Source of the DNA: an uncultured Clostridia bacterium
GTDB taxonomy: Bacteria > Bacillota > Clostridia > Oscillospirales > Acutalibacteraceae
NCBI GenBank assembly: GCA_947581635.1
Contig: CANPVE010000010.1
Span: 32,072-96,071 of the forward strand
Length of the DNA: 64,000 nt
Direction of reading: 5' to 3'
The position numbers and the translations under genes are program-made. Below the pieces are notes generated by a model, which was not told the origin of the DNA, did no database searches, and was given only the letters and a program-made list of their open reading frames with translations. Shown here one piece after another: positions 44,920 to 53,660 of the stretch. Position 1 is the first letter of the stretch, and each line of letters starts with the position of its first letter.

Positions 44920-45927
44920 ATGAAATGTCCACATTGTAATTCAGAAGTTTCAAACTCCAACGTGTGCCCGAATTGCGGACAGCGCATCGACCCCACAGCC
45001 GCATCACAGCAGGCGGCTCAGTCACAACCCTATACCCAGCAGAACTATCAGTCAACGGTCCAACAGGGCGCTTCGCCATATTATTATTATTCAACGCCCG
45101 TCTATGGCAGCCCAAATGTCTGCGCCCAACCTCAGAGAGAAAAGACGGGTGGCGAGATTGCCGCCATTGTTATCGCTGTTGTAGTGTCCGTACTCAGCTT
45201 TTTTGCGGCCATAATAATTTTCGCAAATTTAATGGCTTCAATTGACGACCATGAATACAATTACGACTACGATGACACCAGCAGCTATGACGACTTCAGC
45301 CAATACGGCATAGACGATTTTACCGACGAGGATTCGCTCGATCATTTCTTCGACTATTACAACTCCATATTCGGAGAGGAGAGCAAATATCCCGGCTCAA
45401 ATCCCGCAAATGAACACACACCTGTAGAATTTGACGATTATCTGCACAGCTTTTCCAACGGAGATGTGTCCACCACCTACAACGTGGAGCTGGACGAGGC
45501 GTATCGCGGAAACGCCGCACTCAAGCTGCTCGAAGGCGCCAAACTGCCCGAAATTGATGACGGTAAGGAAATCTATCTTGCAAAGTTTAAGGTAACTGTC
45601 ACAAAGCAGGAAACTGAAGCATATGTGGAAGTAGCGCCCTCTATCTTGACATCGGCCTACAAGGGCGACGAGTCTGATCCTTCATTGGTCAAGTATGAGT
45701 CCATCACATATGTGAACTACAAAAATGAAAAAGAGCTGTTGAAAAAAGGCGAAAGCGGCGAGCGATGGATGGCTTTTATAGTGGAAAAAACGGACGAGCG
45801 CCCGCTGATTATGTGGGACAGTTATGAAGGAGAGTATTTCAGATATTCCAAAGCCGCCGAATCAAGTGAAGCCGGTCTTGAAGCAGGCGCTGCTATCGAA
45901 AGTGAGAGCGACGTCAGTTCCAATTGA
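44920..45927 (+). CDS. Zinc-ribbon membrane protein (4)
   Basis: About 335 residues, divergent from the zinc-ribbon operon. It starts MKCPHCNSEVSNSNVCPNCG and continues with a Gln/Tyr-rich linker, one helix (IAAIVIAVVVSVLSFFAAII) and an Asp/Tyr-rich stretch. The beta-rich domain after it (KEIYLAKFKVTVTKQETEAY) might be DUF4352-like. The start at 44920 is preferred to the GTG nine bases upstream because AAGGAAAG fits it. It shares the domain plan of genes 1-3 but a different outer domain. Confidence 0.7.
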   Translation: MKCPHCNSEVSNSNVCPNCGQRIDPTAASQQAAQSQPYTQQNYQSTVQQGASPYYYYSTPVYGSPNVCAQPQREKTGGEIAAIVIAVVVSVLSFFAAIIIFANLMASIDDHEYNYDYDDTSSYDDFSQYGIDDFTDEDSLDHFFDYYNSIFGEESKYPGSNPANEHTPVEFDDYLHSFSNGDVSTTYNVELDEAYRGNAALKLLEGAKLPEIDDGKEIYLAKFKVTVTKQETEAYVEVAPSILTSAYKGDESDPSLVKYESITYVNYKNEKELLKKGESGERWMAFIVEKTDERPLIMWDSYEGEYFRYSKAAESSEAGLEAGAAIESESDVSSN

Positions 45928-45984
45928 TGGGAGTTGTCGTTTATTAATATATATATCAAATATGACGCTATGTAATATTTTATT

Positions 45985-47151
45985 ATGAATAAGGATAATA
46001 AAATCAATAAATCCGACCGGAATTTTGACGAAAACAATTTAAACGGTGAACCTATAGGATATATTGTCGACGGGAAATATGCGGGCGATTCATGCGCGGA
46101 GCTGACCTGCGAACAGAGAGAGCATGAGCCGCGACCGCATAGATTAAATAAAACGGTGTCGGCGCTTCTTGCGGTGGCTGTTGCCGCGTCAGTTGGTTTG
46201 GTGTGTTTCTTCTTTTTCTTATGTTCGGGCAGCCGCGACGCTCCCAAGATATTCGATGCACGGCAGATAGGTGCGACTGACAGTTCAGTGCTGATATCAT
46301 GGAGCAGCTCGGGCCGCGCAGACGGCTTCAGAATACGACTGATAGGAAACGACGGCGAGGAAATTGTGAGCGACTGCGATCTTCCTTTTGCGGCGCTGCG
46401 GAATTTGCATTCAAATACGGAATACAGTGTGGATATATGCGCACTAAGTGATGGCGATGAGTATGGCGCGCAAAATATAAGCTGCCGCACAGACAGCTAT
46501 TGCGAGGTCACAAACATTAAAGCAACAAGCGCGGGCGGCGATTGCGTCAATGTATCGTGGGAATATAACGGCGTGAACAACGGATTTGAAGCCGTCGCTT
46601 ATGCTTTGGATTCAAACGCAAAGCGGCACTTGACATCTAAAAAAGTGCGGATTTCGGCGGACGGCGACACAAAGTGCAAGATAAGCGGATTGGCGTCGGA
46701 ATTGAATTACACGGTGGTTGTCATGCCGTTGACGAGCTATTGCAAGGTGGGTAAATCCACCTTTAAGACGGGTCAATATTCCAAAGGGTATGATAAAATC
46801 AATATTATACGTTTTGTAATATGTTCGGCAAACGTAGAAAATTCTATCCAGGTTCAGGATTTGAACAAAGTCAAGGCTTCGTCAAAGTATAAGGCATCTC
46901 TCATAATAAATGGAAAGACTGACAAAAATCACAAGGCAAACATATCGCTCCTGATAACCGATTCAGAAGGCAATCTTGTGAGCGAGGAAAAATGCGGCGA
47001 TATATATACCAATCCCGAGGGCAAGGATTGGTTTTACCATCGCCCATACCTATTTGAATTCACAACCCCCGACAATCCGGGCAACTATTATATGTACTTG
47101 GTGATAGACGGCAAAAGTGCTAGCAGAATAAATTTCGCCGTGGATAATTGA
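45985..47151 (+). CDS. Membrane-anchored fibronectin type III protein
   Basis: A 388-residue protein with a cytoplasmic charged N-terminus of about 55 residues and one helix (VSALLAVAVAASVGLVCFFF). Two FN3-like domains follow, marked by DSSVLISWSSSGRADGFRIR and DCVNVSWEYNGVNNGFEAVA with NTEYSV and LNYTVVV strands. A third beta-domain (ISLLITDSEGNLVSEEKCGD) may also be immunoglobulin-like. The ribosome-binding site is weak. It follows the zinc-ribbon gene by 57 nt on the same strand. Binding partner unknown. Confidence 0.7.
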   Translation: MNKDNKINKSDRNFDENNLNGEPIGYIVDGKYAGDSCAELTCEQREHEPRPHRLNKTVSALLAVAVAASVGLVCFFFFLCSGSRDAPKIFDARQIGATDSSVLISWSSSGRADGFRIRLIGNDGEEIVSDCDLPFAALRNLHSNTEYSVDICALSDGDEYGAQNISCRTDSYCEVTNIKATSAGGDCVNVSWEYNGVNNGFEAVAYALDSNAKRHLTSKKVRISADGDTKCKISGLASELNYTVVVMPLTSYCKVGKSTFKTGQYSKGYDKINIIRFVICSANVENSIQVQDLNKVKASSKYKASLIINGKTDKNHKANISLLITDSEGNLVSEEKCGDIYTNPEGKDWFYHRPYLFEFTTPDNPGNYYMYLVIDGKSASRINFAVDN

Positions 47152-47202
47152 TAACGGATTGTTTATTCAAAAAATAAAAATACAAATTGGAATAAAAAAT
47201 AC

Positions 47203-47260
47203 AAAAACCTTTAAGTTCCGTTGCACGCAACCTTATATGCAAGGACTTAGAGGTTTTTGT
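47203..47260. terminator. Bidirectional terminator between the FN3 gene and queT
   Basis: The arms AAAACCTTTAAGT..TCC and GGA..CTTAGAGGTTTTT pair with a small mismatch, with T-runs on both strands. Confidence 0.75.
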
Positions 47261-47306
47261 ATTTGCAATATTATAGATAATTATTTACGCCATTGTAAGA
47301 CATAAA

Positions 47307-47846
47307 CTATTTTCGGATATTCAAATTACCTTCGTCATCAAACAGCTTGAGCTTTTTTAAGGCGAGCACAAGCGGTATGCCAAGAATCACAATCACGCCA
47401 AGTTCTCCGCCGCCCACCTCCAGCGCACAGAGCCAAAATGGCAGCTTAGAAACTATCGCAAGCTCGCCGCCCACTATCAATGCGTTCAGCACAACCGGCG
47501 GCAACATGGCGAGGAACGGTATCCCCTTAAATTCAATTTTGCGCAGAAGTCTGGTAAGTATCGCCGCGATAAGCGTTGCGGCACTCCCGAATATCACATC
47601 TATCCAGCCGGCTATATTGGAGCCGGTCGCCACGCCGACAGTATTTGAGATAATGCAGCCTATAGTGAGGCCGGGAACTGCGGCGGGTGTGAATAACGGC
47701 AGCAGCGTCAGCGCTTCAGACGCACGGAATTGGATGTTTGGAAAGGATAATGGCGCTAATGCCATTGTCGCGGCCGTGTACAGCGCGGCTATCATTCCTG
47801 CCACTGCCATAAACACAAGCTTGCTGCGTGTGTGTTTCTTGTTCAT
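47307..47846 (-). CDS. queT: QueT-family queuosine-precursor transporter
   Basis: A 179-residue ECF-type substrate-binding membrane protein. The sequence ALYTAATMALAPLSFPNIQFRASEALTLLPLFTPAAVPGL matches the QueT (COG4708) signature, and the GGELAIVSK region is present. Members import preQ0/preQ1-type precursors of queuosine with a shared ECF energising module, which is not in this window. The gene is preceded by a leader with paired structures at 47876-47965. Confidence 0.92.
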   Translation of the reverse strand: MNKKHTRSKLVFMAVAGMIAALYTAATMALAPLSFPNIQFRASEALTLLPLFTPAAVPGLTIGCIISNTVGVATGSNIAGWIDVIFGSAATLIAAILTRLLRKIEFKGIPFLAMLPPVVLNALIVGGELAIVSKLPFWLCALEVGGGELGVIVILGIPLVLALKKLKLFDDEGNLNIRK

Positions 47847-47875
47847 TTGTAAAAATCACTCCGTATTTTGATTAT

Positions 47876-47965
47876 TTATCCGAACATTTCTAAATTTTAA
47901 AAATAGTCGGATAAGGTCAGGAGGTTGCGACTGACCTTTTGTAATATAAAACGGCGTCCAGCCGA
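47876..47965 (-). promoter_or_regulatory. Structured leader of queT, candidate switch RNA
   Basis: On the minus strand a hairpin with arms AAGGTCAG/CTGACCTT (47938-47931 and 47920-47913) is followed by TTATCCGA/TCGGATAA (47914-47907 and 47883-47876). The loop bases AGTCG (47932-47928) can also pair with CGACT (47909-47905), giving an H-type pseudoknot that competes with the second hairpin. A short CGGC/GCCG hairpin precedes them. It does not match the preQ1-I, II or III motifs I know. Confidence 0.5.
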
Positions 47966-48160
47966 ATTATAAATTTGATTTTATTGATTCTGAATTTATT
48001 TTTATATTCCTGATAGTATTATATTGTAATTTTAGAACTTAAAGTTATTTAAAAATTCTGTTTCACACAGGTGGATTTATATATTTAAGCACATGGAATC
48101 AAGTTGTGAAACAATTTTCTAATACAGGTTTATTTTTGACTTTCTTGTTTTTTTGCTTTT

Positions 48161-48254
48161 TATTGCTTCGCTTAGGAGGTGCTGCCTCTGAAGCACAAAA
48201 GGAGGAATTATCCCCCTTTACTCTCATTGTCGCTTTGCTCACTTGACTTCGGTT
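48161..48254 (-). repeat. Intergenic hairpin repeat, copy R7 (short, degenerate)
   Basis: A shortened copy in minus orientation behind the MGMT-domain gene and in its direction. AGTCAAGTGAGC and the H1 stem AAAGGGGGA/TCCTCCTTTT are kept. The H3/H4 part is collapsed. Confidence 0.65.
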
Positions 48255-48258
48255 ATTG

Positions 48259-48579
48259 TCATTCGCCGTCCCACAGATAGACGGATAAATTCACTGTGAA
48301 ATCATCGCTCACTTCTACGCCTTCACTCTCCAACAACTCCCGCTGCACCTGCCTACCGCCGAACGCAAATTCCGGCGCAAGTCCTCCGAAACGATTAACT
48401 ACTCTGTGACATGGAATTTTTATTGGCTCAGGATTATTATGGAGCGCTCCCCCAACAATTCGTGCCGCCTTTGGACTGCCACACATCGCCGCAATCTGAC
48501 CATATGTCGACACTTTTCCCTTGGGTATTCTCCTCACTGCATTATACACTTTGCTATAAAAATTATTATTATTACTCAT
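48259..48579 (-). CDS. MGMT-type DNA alkyltransferase domain protein
   Basis: A 106-residue protein consisting only of the DNA-binding and active-site domain of O6-methylguanine methyltransferase. It keeps the catalytic cysteine in IPCHRVV and the helix-turn-helix GKVSTYGQIAAMCGSPKAAR. Alkyltransferase-like (ATL) proteins have the same short form but usually a tryptophan in place of the cysteine. This one is therefore a small, possibly active, methyltransferase. It stands alone. Confidence 0.88.
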   Translation of the reverse strand: MSNNNNFYSKVYNAVRRIPKGKVSTYGQIAAMCGSPKAARIVGGALHNNPEPIKIPCHRVVNRFGGLAPEFAFGGRQVQRELLESEGVEVSDDFTVNLSVYLWDGE

Positions 48580-48620
48580 TAGAATTATTATACCATTTTT
48601 AATTCAATAACACATTATTA

Positions 48621-49949
48621 TCATTCGTCGACACTTTTCTCTGACGCGCAGTTATTTACGACGTGTACGCGTGAAATCCTTCGATCGGTCACTTGCTCCA
48701 CTGTAAAATCAAAACTGCCCAAACTCACAGTTGGATGTTCATCCTCAGTTGGGATTTTTCCAAGCGTACTAACTATATATCCCGCCAATGTGTCGTAATC
48801 ACCCTCGGGAATTTCTATTCCGAGCAGATCGGAAACCTCGTAAATTGACGCCGCGCCGTCAATAGTGAACGTATTTTCACTGACGCGGCTGATTTCTTCA
48901 TCCTCATTGTCAAATTCGTCCTGAATGTTTCCAAGAATTGATTCAATCAAATCCTCCATTGTTATGATACCCGATGTCCCGCCATATTCGTCCACAACGA
49001 CCGCCATCTGAACCTTTGTCTCGGTCATTTCTCCGAAGAGTTCGCTAAGCTTTTTTGTTTCAGGAATATAGCTTGCCGGGCGCATAAGTTTGTATACGGG
49101 TGTATTGCATTTCTCTGAATTGCCCACGAATTTGAGCAAATCCTTGACGTACAGTACGCCTTGAATATTGTCAAGGTCATCTTTATAAACAGGAATTCTC
49201 GAAAAACCATTTTTGAGCGCAAAAGCGACGGCATTGCGCACATCTGTGGTGTATTCCAGAGCTTCCACATCGGTTCTGTGAGTCATTGCTTCGCTGGCTG
49301 TGGTATCGCCAAATTCAAATATATTTGCTATCATATCAGCTTCGGATTCTTCAATAACTCCCTTTTCCCCGCTGGCGTCAACCATCATCATTATTTCGTC
49401 TTCTGTGGCGAGCTTTTCTCCCGCATGAGCCGGAACACCAAAAAGTTTCACTGTAAGACCGCTGATAGCCTGCAAAATAAAAATATATGGCGCGGCAACT
49501 CTCATGCAAAACACCGAAAATCCCGATACCGCATATGCTATTGATTCACACTTGTGCGCGCCTATTTTACGCGGAATTATCTGGGCATTCACTATATAAA
49601 ACGCCGAGACAACAAGCAAAAGACACAGCATAGCAAGCCACGAACCTGCCGTGTACGGTATGCGCTTTGATGAACAAAACAGAGCCTGAACATAAGGAAA
49701 AATATATTGGATTGAAACTGCTGCCGCCATAAACGCACACGACGTCATGATTATCTGCGTCATTGTGCTGAACGTCACTTTGCACGTAGTTTTCAGTTCC
49801 ACCAATCTCATAGCGCTGCTGTTGCCGTCCTCTTTGAGCTGTTTGGCTCTGCTGAAATTGGCTGATGAAACTGCCGCCTCGCTCATATAGAATATAGCGG
49901 CTATTACCGTGACGGCTATTATAAATATTATCGACGCCCACAAATTCAC
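48621..49949 (-). CDS. CNNM/CorC-type membrane protein (HlyC/CorC family)
   Basis: A 442-residue protein with an N-terminal DUF21/CNNM membrane domain of about four helices (IFYMSEAAVSSANFSRAKQL), a CBS-domain pair (about 205-330, with MTHRTDVEALEYT and VVVDEYGGTSGIITMEDLIE) and a C-terminal CorC_HlyC domain (TFTIDGAASIYEVSDLLGIE). Members are linked to magnesium or cobalt efflux. The older name haemolysin is misleading. The family is recognised with confidence, the ion is not. Confidence 0.9.
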   Translation of the reverse strand: MNLWASIIFIIAVTVIAAIFYMSEAAVSSANFSRAKQLKEDGNSSAMRLVELKTTCKVTFSTMTQIIMTSCAFMAAAVSIQYIFPYVQALFCSSKRIPYTAGSWLAMLCLLLVVSAFYIVNAQIIPRKIGAHKCESIAYAVSGFSVFCMRVAAPYIFILQAISGLTVKLFGVPAHAGEKLATEDEIMMMVDASGEKGVIEESEADMIANIFEFGDTTASEAMTHRTDVEALEYTTDVRNAVAFALKNGFSRIPVYKDDLDNIQGVLYVKDLLKFVGNSEKCNTPVYKLMRPASYIPETKKLSELFGEMTETKVQMAVVVDEYGGTSGIITMEDLIESILGNIQDEFDNEDEEISRVSENTFTIDGAASIYEVSDLLGIEIPEGDYDTLAGYIVSTLGKIPTEDEHPTVSLGSFDFTVEQVTDRRISRVHVVNNCASEKSVDE

Positions 49950-50208
49950 AGGACCTCACCTCCGAATTCGCGGAACATTGAATCACTGAGGCAATTTGCA
50001 GGATCGCCGTCGGCATCGCTTGTCATCTAACTTTTCTCCTTTCAATTTTTTGTTATTTTTCAAATTTCTCGGACAAATTTCCGAAGCAACCATATAAACG
50101 TAATAGACATTATAATTCATAATTACATATATGTCAAGTCAATTTAAAAGCATGGAAATGGATTAAGATAAAGCCAAGGCAAAGAGAGCGCAGCTACAAT
50201 GTAATACT

Positions 50209-50730
50209 TTATTCAGATTTATAATTTGCGGCATATTCCATAAAAGAAACGATAACCTGATCCTCTTCCCAATTCGGAATGGCGCTGGGAACCGCCATTA
50301 TTGCATAATCTCCCGCCGCGCTGAATTTAAGCAGGTCAATATTGTCATCTTCAAATATCTGATACAATTCCCCACTGTAATCTGTGCCGATTTTGTCAGA
50401 TTCCTCTCGAATATCGCTTCGCGCGACTATCACCACGGCGTAATCATTGAGCGTGCGATAGACCGAACCGTTTGGAATGTAAAATAAATACTCTTCAGCG
50501 TTGTTCTGTACATCGGTCAACTGCAATTTTTCATAAGGCAAATTGCAATTATAGAAAAAGTCAGTTGAAAACTTTTCGGTATTCGGAGTCGAATTTTCAA
50601 CCTTATTCTTTTTAATATTGTTGCTTTTTCCACAAGAGACAGTCAGTAATGTTAATAATACCGCCGATACTGCAATTAATATTTTTATTCTATTTGATCC
50701 GATGTTGAATTTTTTATGTGTAGCTATCAT
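50209..50730 (-). CDS. Small secreted lipoprotein, function unknown
   Basis: A 173-residue protein with a signal peptide (IKILIAVSAVLLTLLTVSC) ending in a lipobox cysteine, then a Lys/Asn-rich linker. A compact domain contains YLFYIPNGSVYRTLNDYAVV and AGDYAIMAVPSAIPNWEEDQ. I do not recognise the family. AGAGG precedes the start. It lies between the CNNM gene and repeat copy R8, with no obvious operon partner. Confidence 0.65.
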   Translation of the reverse strand: MIATHKKFNIGSNRIKILIAVSAVLLTLLTVSCGKSNNIKKNKVENSTPNTEKFSTDFFYNCNLPYEKLQLTDVQNNAEEYLFYIPNGSVYRTLNDYAVVIVARSDIREESDKIGTDYSGELYQIFEDDNIDLLKFSAAGDYAIMAVPSAIPNWEEDQVIVSFMEYAANYKSE

Positions 50731-50914
50731 TTAACATTTTTCCTCTGTGTTTTATCGTGGAAATTAATTTTTTACACCTATTGTATGTCTAGCAATAATT
50801 TTTTAACTTTGACACGTATGACATTCCCATTCGGTTTCCATGCCAAACGGAAAAAATTTACTTTCTGCAATTGAAGAAACCGACAATTGTTCTGCGAGGT
50901 GTGGGGGTTATTTT

Positions 50915-51086
50915 GTGTTCGCCTTGGCTTTTCTTTAATCTTGGCTCATTTCGCTCGCTTCGCCTTCGGCTCCGCTTGTGAGGCTCTGCCTCACTCTCCG
51001 CAATGGCGCTGCCCTTGACCTGCCAAGAGGTGCCAAGCACCCCTTGGATTCCCACGCCTTCGGCTAATAGCTCCGCCCACTTGACT
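50915..51086 (-). repeat. Intergenic hairpin repeat, copy R8
   Basis: A full copy in minus orientation directly behind parB. The conserved opening TAAAGTCAAG contains the parB stop codon itself. H1 is CCAAGGGGTGC-TTG-GCACCTCTTGG, with inner bases that differ from R4 on both arms. The rest of the gap 50731-51086 is AT-rich and shows nothing else. Confidence 0.85.
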
Positions 51087-51944
51087 TTAGTTACTATCTT
51101 TACCAAGCATATTTGCCAGCTCGGTCAATTCTTCATTTGAATAAAAATCTATCTCTAAAGTTCCTTTATTCGGAGTTCCCGATACTTTCACCTTTCGCCC
51201 AAGTGCCATGGATAATGCGATCTCAACCTCATCAAAATAATTATCTCTGTCAACCGGAACCTTTTTTGACGCCGTCTCTCCTTTTTCTTTTTTTACCTGC
51301 TTTTCTACTTCGCGAACCGTCATCTTTTTCTTGACGGCCATGCACGCCACCTTCACCATTTCGTCTTCATCTTGCAACCCAAGCAAAGGACGCACATGAC
51401 CGACAGTTAAATCCCCGGCAGTAAGCATCCCCAAAATCGAATCCGGCAGTTCCAACAGACGCACCGAATTTGCCACACTCGGACGGGATTTTCCAACCCT
51501 TGACGCTACCTGCTCCTGCGTCATGCTGTATTCATTCATTAAATGACGGTATCCTTCGGCTTCTTCCACAGGATTTAGATCTTCACGCTGCAAATTTTCT
51601 ATCAGCGCAATCTCATCGACTTCCTTATCGCTCAATTCGCGTATAATTACGGGAACTTCAGTGAGTCCCGCGCTCTGAGCTGCGCGCCAACGGCGTTCGC
51701 CCGCGACTATCTGATATCCTCCGCCCGCTATCGGGCGTACAATCAACGGCTGAATCACACCCACTGCTGCTATAGAATCCGCCAATTCTGCAAGTGCTGC
51801 CGGGTCAAATTCTTTGCGCGGCTGATCGCGGTTAGGCTCAAGTTCTGAAACACGAAGCGTTGTAGTGCTGTCCTTTTCGTCAGCTATATTATCCATAAAA
51901 AGTGAATCCAATCCCTTGCCAAGACCGCTTTTTCTGCTAGCCAT
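51087..51944 (-). CDS. parB: Chromosome-partitioning protein ParB/Spo0J
   Basis: ParB is a CTP-dependent clamp that loads at parS sites and recruits SMC for origin segregation. The 285-residue protein has the N-terminal ParB motifs (LRVSELEPNRDQPRKEF, VAGERRWRAAQSAGL, ENLQREDLNPVEEAEGY). A helix-turn-helix (MTQEQVASRVGKSRPSVANS) and a C-terminal dimer domain follow. Four parS sites lie within the next 6 kb. The stop codon TAA is part of repeat copy R8. parA lies 37 nt upstream. Confidence 0.96.
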   Translation of the reverse strand: MASRKSGLGKGLDSLFMDNIADEKDSTTTLRVSELEPNRDQPRKEFDPAALAELADSIAAVGVIQPLIVRPIAGGGYQIVAGERRWRAAQSAGLTEVPVIIRELSDKEVDEIALIENLQREDLNPVEEAEGYRHLMNEYSMTQEQVASRVGKSRPSVANSVRLLELPDSILGMLTAGDLTVGHVRPLLGLQDEDEMVKVACMAVKKKMTVREVEKQVKKEKGETASKKVPVDRDNYFDEVEIALSMALGRKVKVSGTPNKGTLEIDFYSNEELTELANMLGKDSN

Positions 51945-51981
51945 AGCTCATTCCCTCCGATAAAACTTTATTTATCCTTTA

Positions 51982-52749
51982 TTATTGCTTATTATTCTTT
52001 ATAATTTCCTTAGCAAGCTTATCATATGCTTCCGCACCTTTTGAGCGTTTGTCAAAATAATTGATGGGTTGTCCAAAGCTGGGAGCTTCTGACAACCGCA
52101 CTGTTCTGGGAATCACGGTTTTAAACACTTGCTTTGGAAAATATTTTTTGACCTGCTCCGCAACTTCCTGCGTGAGGTTAAGTCTGCCATCGTACATCGT
52201 AAACAGCACTCCCTCTATTTTTAAATGACTGTTGTATGTACGTTTGATCCTGGAAACCGTATTGATGAGCTGTGCCAGACCTTCGAGAGCGTAATATTCG
52301 CACTGTATAGGCACCAAGATGCTGTCCGCCGCATTAAGCGCGTTTATTGTGATCAAATTAAGTGATGGCGGGCAATCTATCAAAATAAAATCATATTGTT
52401 CGCGCACGCCCGCCAAACCTTTTTTTAATATAGACTCGCGGTTTTCCAGCTCGGATATTTCTAAATCCGCACCCGCCATAGTAATATCGGAAGGAACAAC
52501 CGACACATTTTCAAATTCCGTAGTTACGGCGGCTTCTCCTGCGGTAATTTGCCCGAGCATCACATTATATGAAGATTTTTCGTTGTCCTGTTTGCTTATT
52601 CCCAAACCTGAAGTGGCATTGCCCTGCGGATCGATGTCAACCAACAGTACTTTTTTATTTTTTGCACCCAGTGCGGATGCGAGATTGACTGCTGTTGTGG
52701 TTTTACCCACACCGCCCTTCTGATTGGTGACAGCTATAATTTTGCCCAT
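51982..52749 (-). CDS. parA: Chromosome-partitioning ATPase ParA/Soj
   Basis: A 255-residue deviant Walker-A ATPase. The P-loop is NQKGGVGKTTTAVNLASALG, followed by VLLVDIDPQGNATSGLG and DFILIDCPPSLNLITINALN. With ParB it helps to position and segregate the origin. In Bacillus Soj it also controls DnaA activity. It is co-transcribed with parB and has its own promoter. There is no noc-type second ParB between it and rsmG. Confidence 0.96.
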   Translation of the reverse strand: MGKIIAVTNQKGGVGKTTTAVNLASALGAKNKKVLLVDIDPQGNATSGLGISKQDNEKSSYNVMLGQITAGEAAVTTEFENVSVVPSDITMAGADLEISELENRESILKKGLAGVREQYDFILIDCPPSLNLITINALNAADSILVPIQCEYYALEGLAQLINTVSRIKRTYNSHLKIEGVLFTMYDGRLNLTQEVAEQVKKYFPKQVFKTVIPRTVRLSEAPSFGQPINYFDKRSKGAEAYDKLAKEIIKNNKQ

Positions 52750-52817
52750 AAAGTCGTTTACCTCTCTTTGATATATTAACTTTCTCGGCCTTTCAGCTCT
52801 TTTAACCGTCCATTATG

Positions 52818-52845
52818 ATTATAACACACATTATCAAAATTACAA
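52818..52845 (-). promoter_or_regulatory. Promoter of parA-parB
   Basis: On the minus strand TTGTAA (52840-52845) and TATAAT (52818-52823) are 16 nt apart, with a TG one base before the -10. It lies between parA and the first parS site. Confidence 0.6.
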
Positions 52846-52918
52846 TTATTTTTATGGCGGTTTTGTTTAAATTTATGTTAATTTGGAAAATTAATCCGTC
52901 TATATAGTGTTTCATCAT

Positions 52919-52934
52919 TGTTTCACGTGAAACA
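52919..52934. promoter_or_regulatory. parS site 1
   Basis: The exact 16-bp ParB-binding palindrome TGTTTCACGTGAAACA lies between parA and rsmG. Confidence 0.97.
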
Positions 52935-52941
52935 ACGATAA

Positions 52942-53652
52942 TTATAATGGCTTTTTCGATATTTTTGCGGAATTTCTTGGAAACTGAGGCGGCGTCGCCT
53001 TCACTTTATCTATAACAACAATGCTGCGTCCGCTGCCGTCGGATATCTCCAATTCGTCGAGTTTTTCCAATTTTCCACCCAGTGTACCTATTGCGGGCTT
53101 TGCGGAATTCACTTCATCGGCTGCATTTGGCCCCTTCATAGAAACAAATTTTCCGCCAACTTTGACATATGGCAGACAATATTCCGACAGTTCACGCAAG
53201 TTTGCCACAGCGCGCGCACATACTATGTCAAATTTCTCGCGGTATTTAGGCATCTTTCCGCCCTCTTCCGCGCGAAGGTGCAAGGTTTCAACTTCCAATC
53301 CGATTTTTTGGGCCAATTCATTCAAAAATAAAATTCGCTTATTGAGGCTGTCCAAGAGCGTCAATTTGATATCCGGACGCACAATTTTGAGCACCATTCC
53401 GGGAAATCCCGCGCCGGTGCCAACATCAATTATTTTGGCATTTTTTTCTATGCTTACAGCACTCAGCATTGCAATTGAATCTTCAAAATGCCGTGTCATA
53501 ATGCCGTCGCTGTCGATAATGCCTGTGAGATTCATTCTAGTATTCCAATCAATCAGCATTTCGGCGTAAATATCGAGCATTTCAAGCTGTTCAAGACTTA
53601 AATTGACGCCAAACTTTGCTGCTTTTTCAATCATTGTATTGAATTCGATCAT
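52942..53652 (-). CDS. rsmG: 16S rRNA (guanine-N7) methyltransferase
   Basis: RsmG methylates G527 of 16S rRNA. The start MIEFNTMIEKAAKFG at 53652 has AGGTG 9 nt upstream and gives about 236 residues. The SAM-binding motif IDVGTGAGFPGMVLKIVRPD is intact, followed by LTLLDSLNKRILFLNELAQK. A GTG four codons upstream is less likely because it overlaps the ribosome-binding site. It follows mnmG, the usual order. Confidence 0.95.
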   Translation of the reverse strand: MIEFNTMIEKAAKFGVNLSLEQLEMLDIYAEMLIDWNTRMNLTGIIDSDGIMTRHFEDSIAMLSAVSIEKNAKIIDVGTGAGFPGMVLKIVRPDIKLTLLDSLNKRILFLNELAQKIGLEVETLHLRAEEGGKMPKYREKFDIVCARAVANLRELSEYCLPYVKVGGKFVSMKGPNAADEVNSAKPAIGTLGGKLEKLDELEISDGSGRSIVVIDKVKATPPQFPRNSAKISKKPL

Positions 53653-53660
53653 GTATATTT

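Noticed and set aside
47876..47965. Calling the queT leader a known preQ1 riboswitch.
   Set aside because: The conserved bases of the preQ1-I, II and III motifs as I know them are not present, so I report it only as a candidate structured leader.
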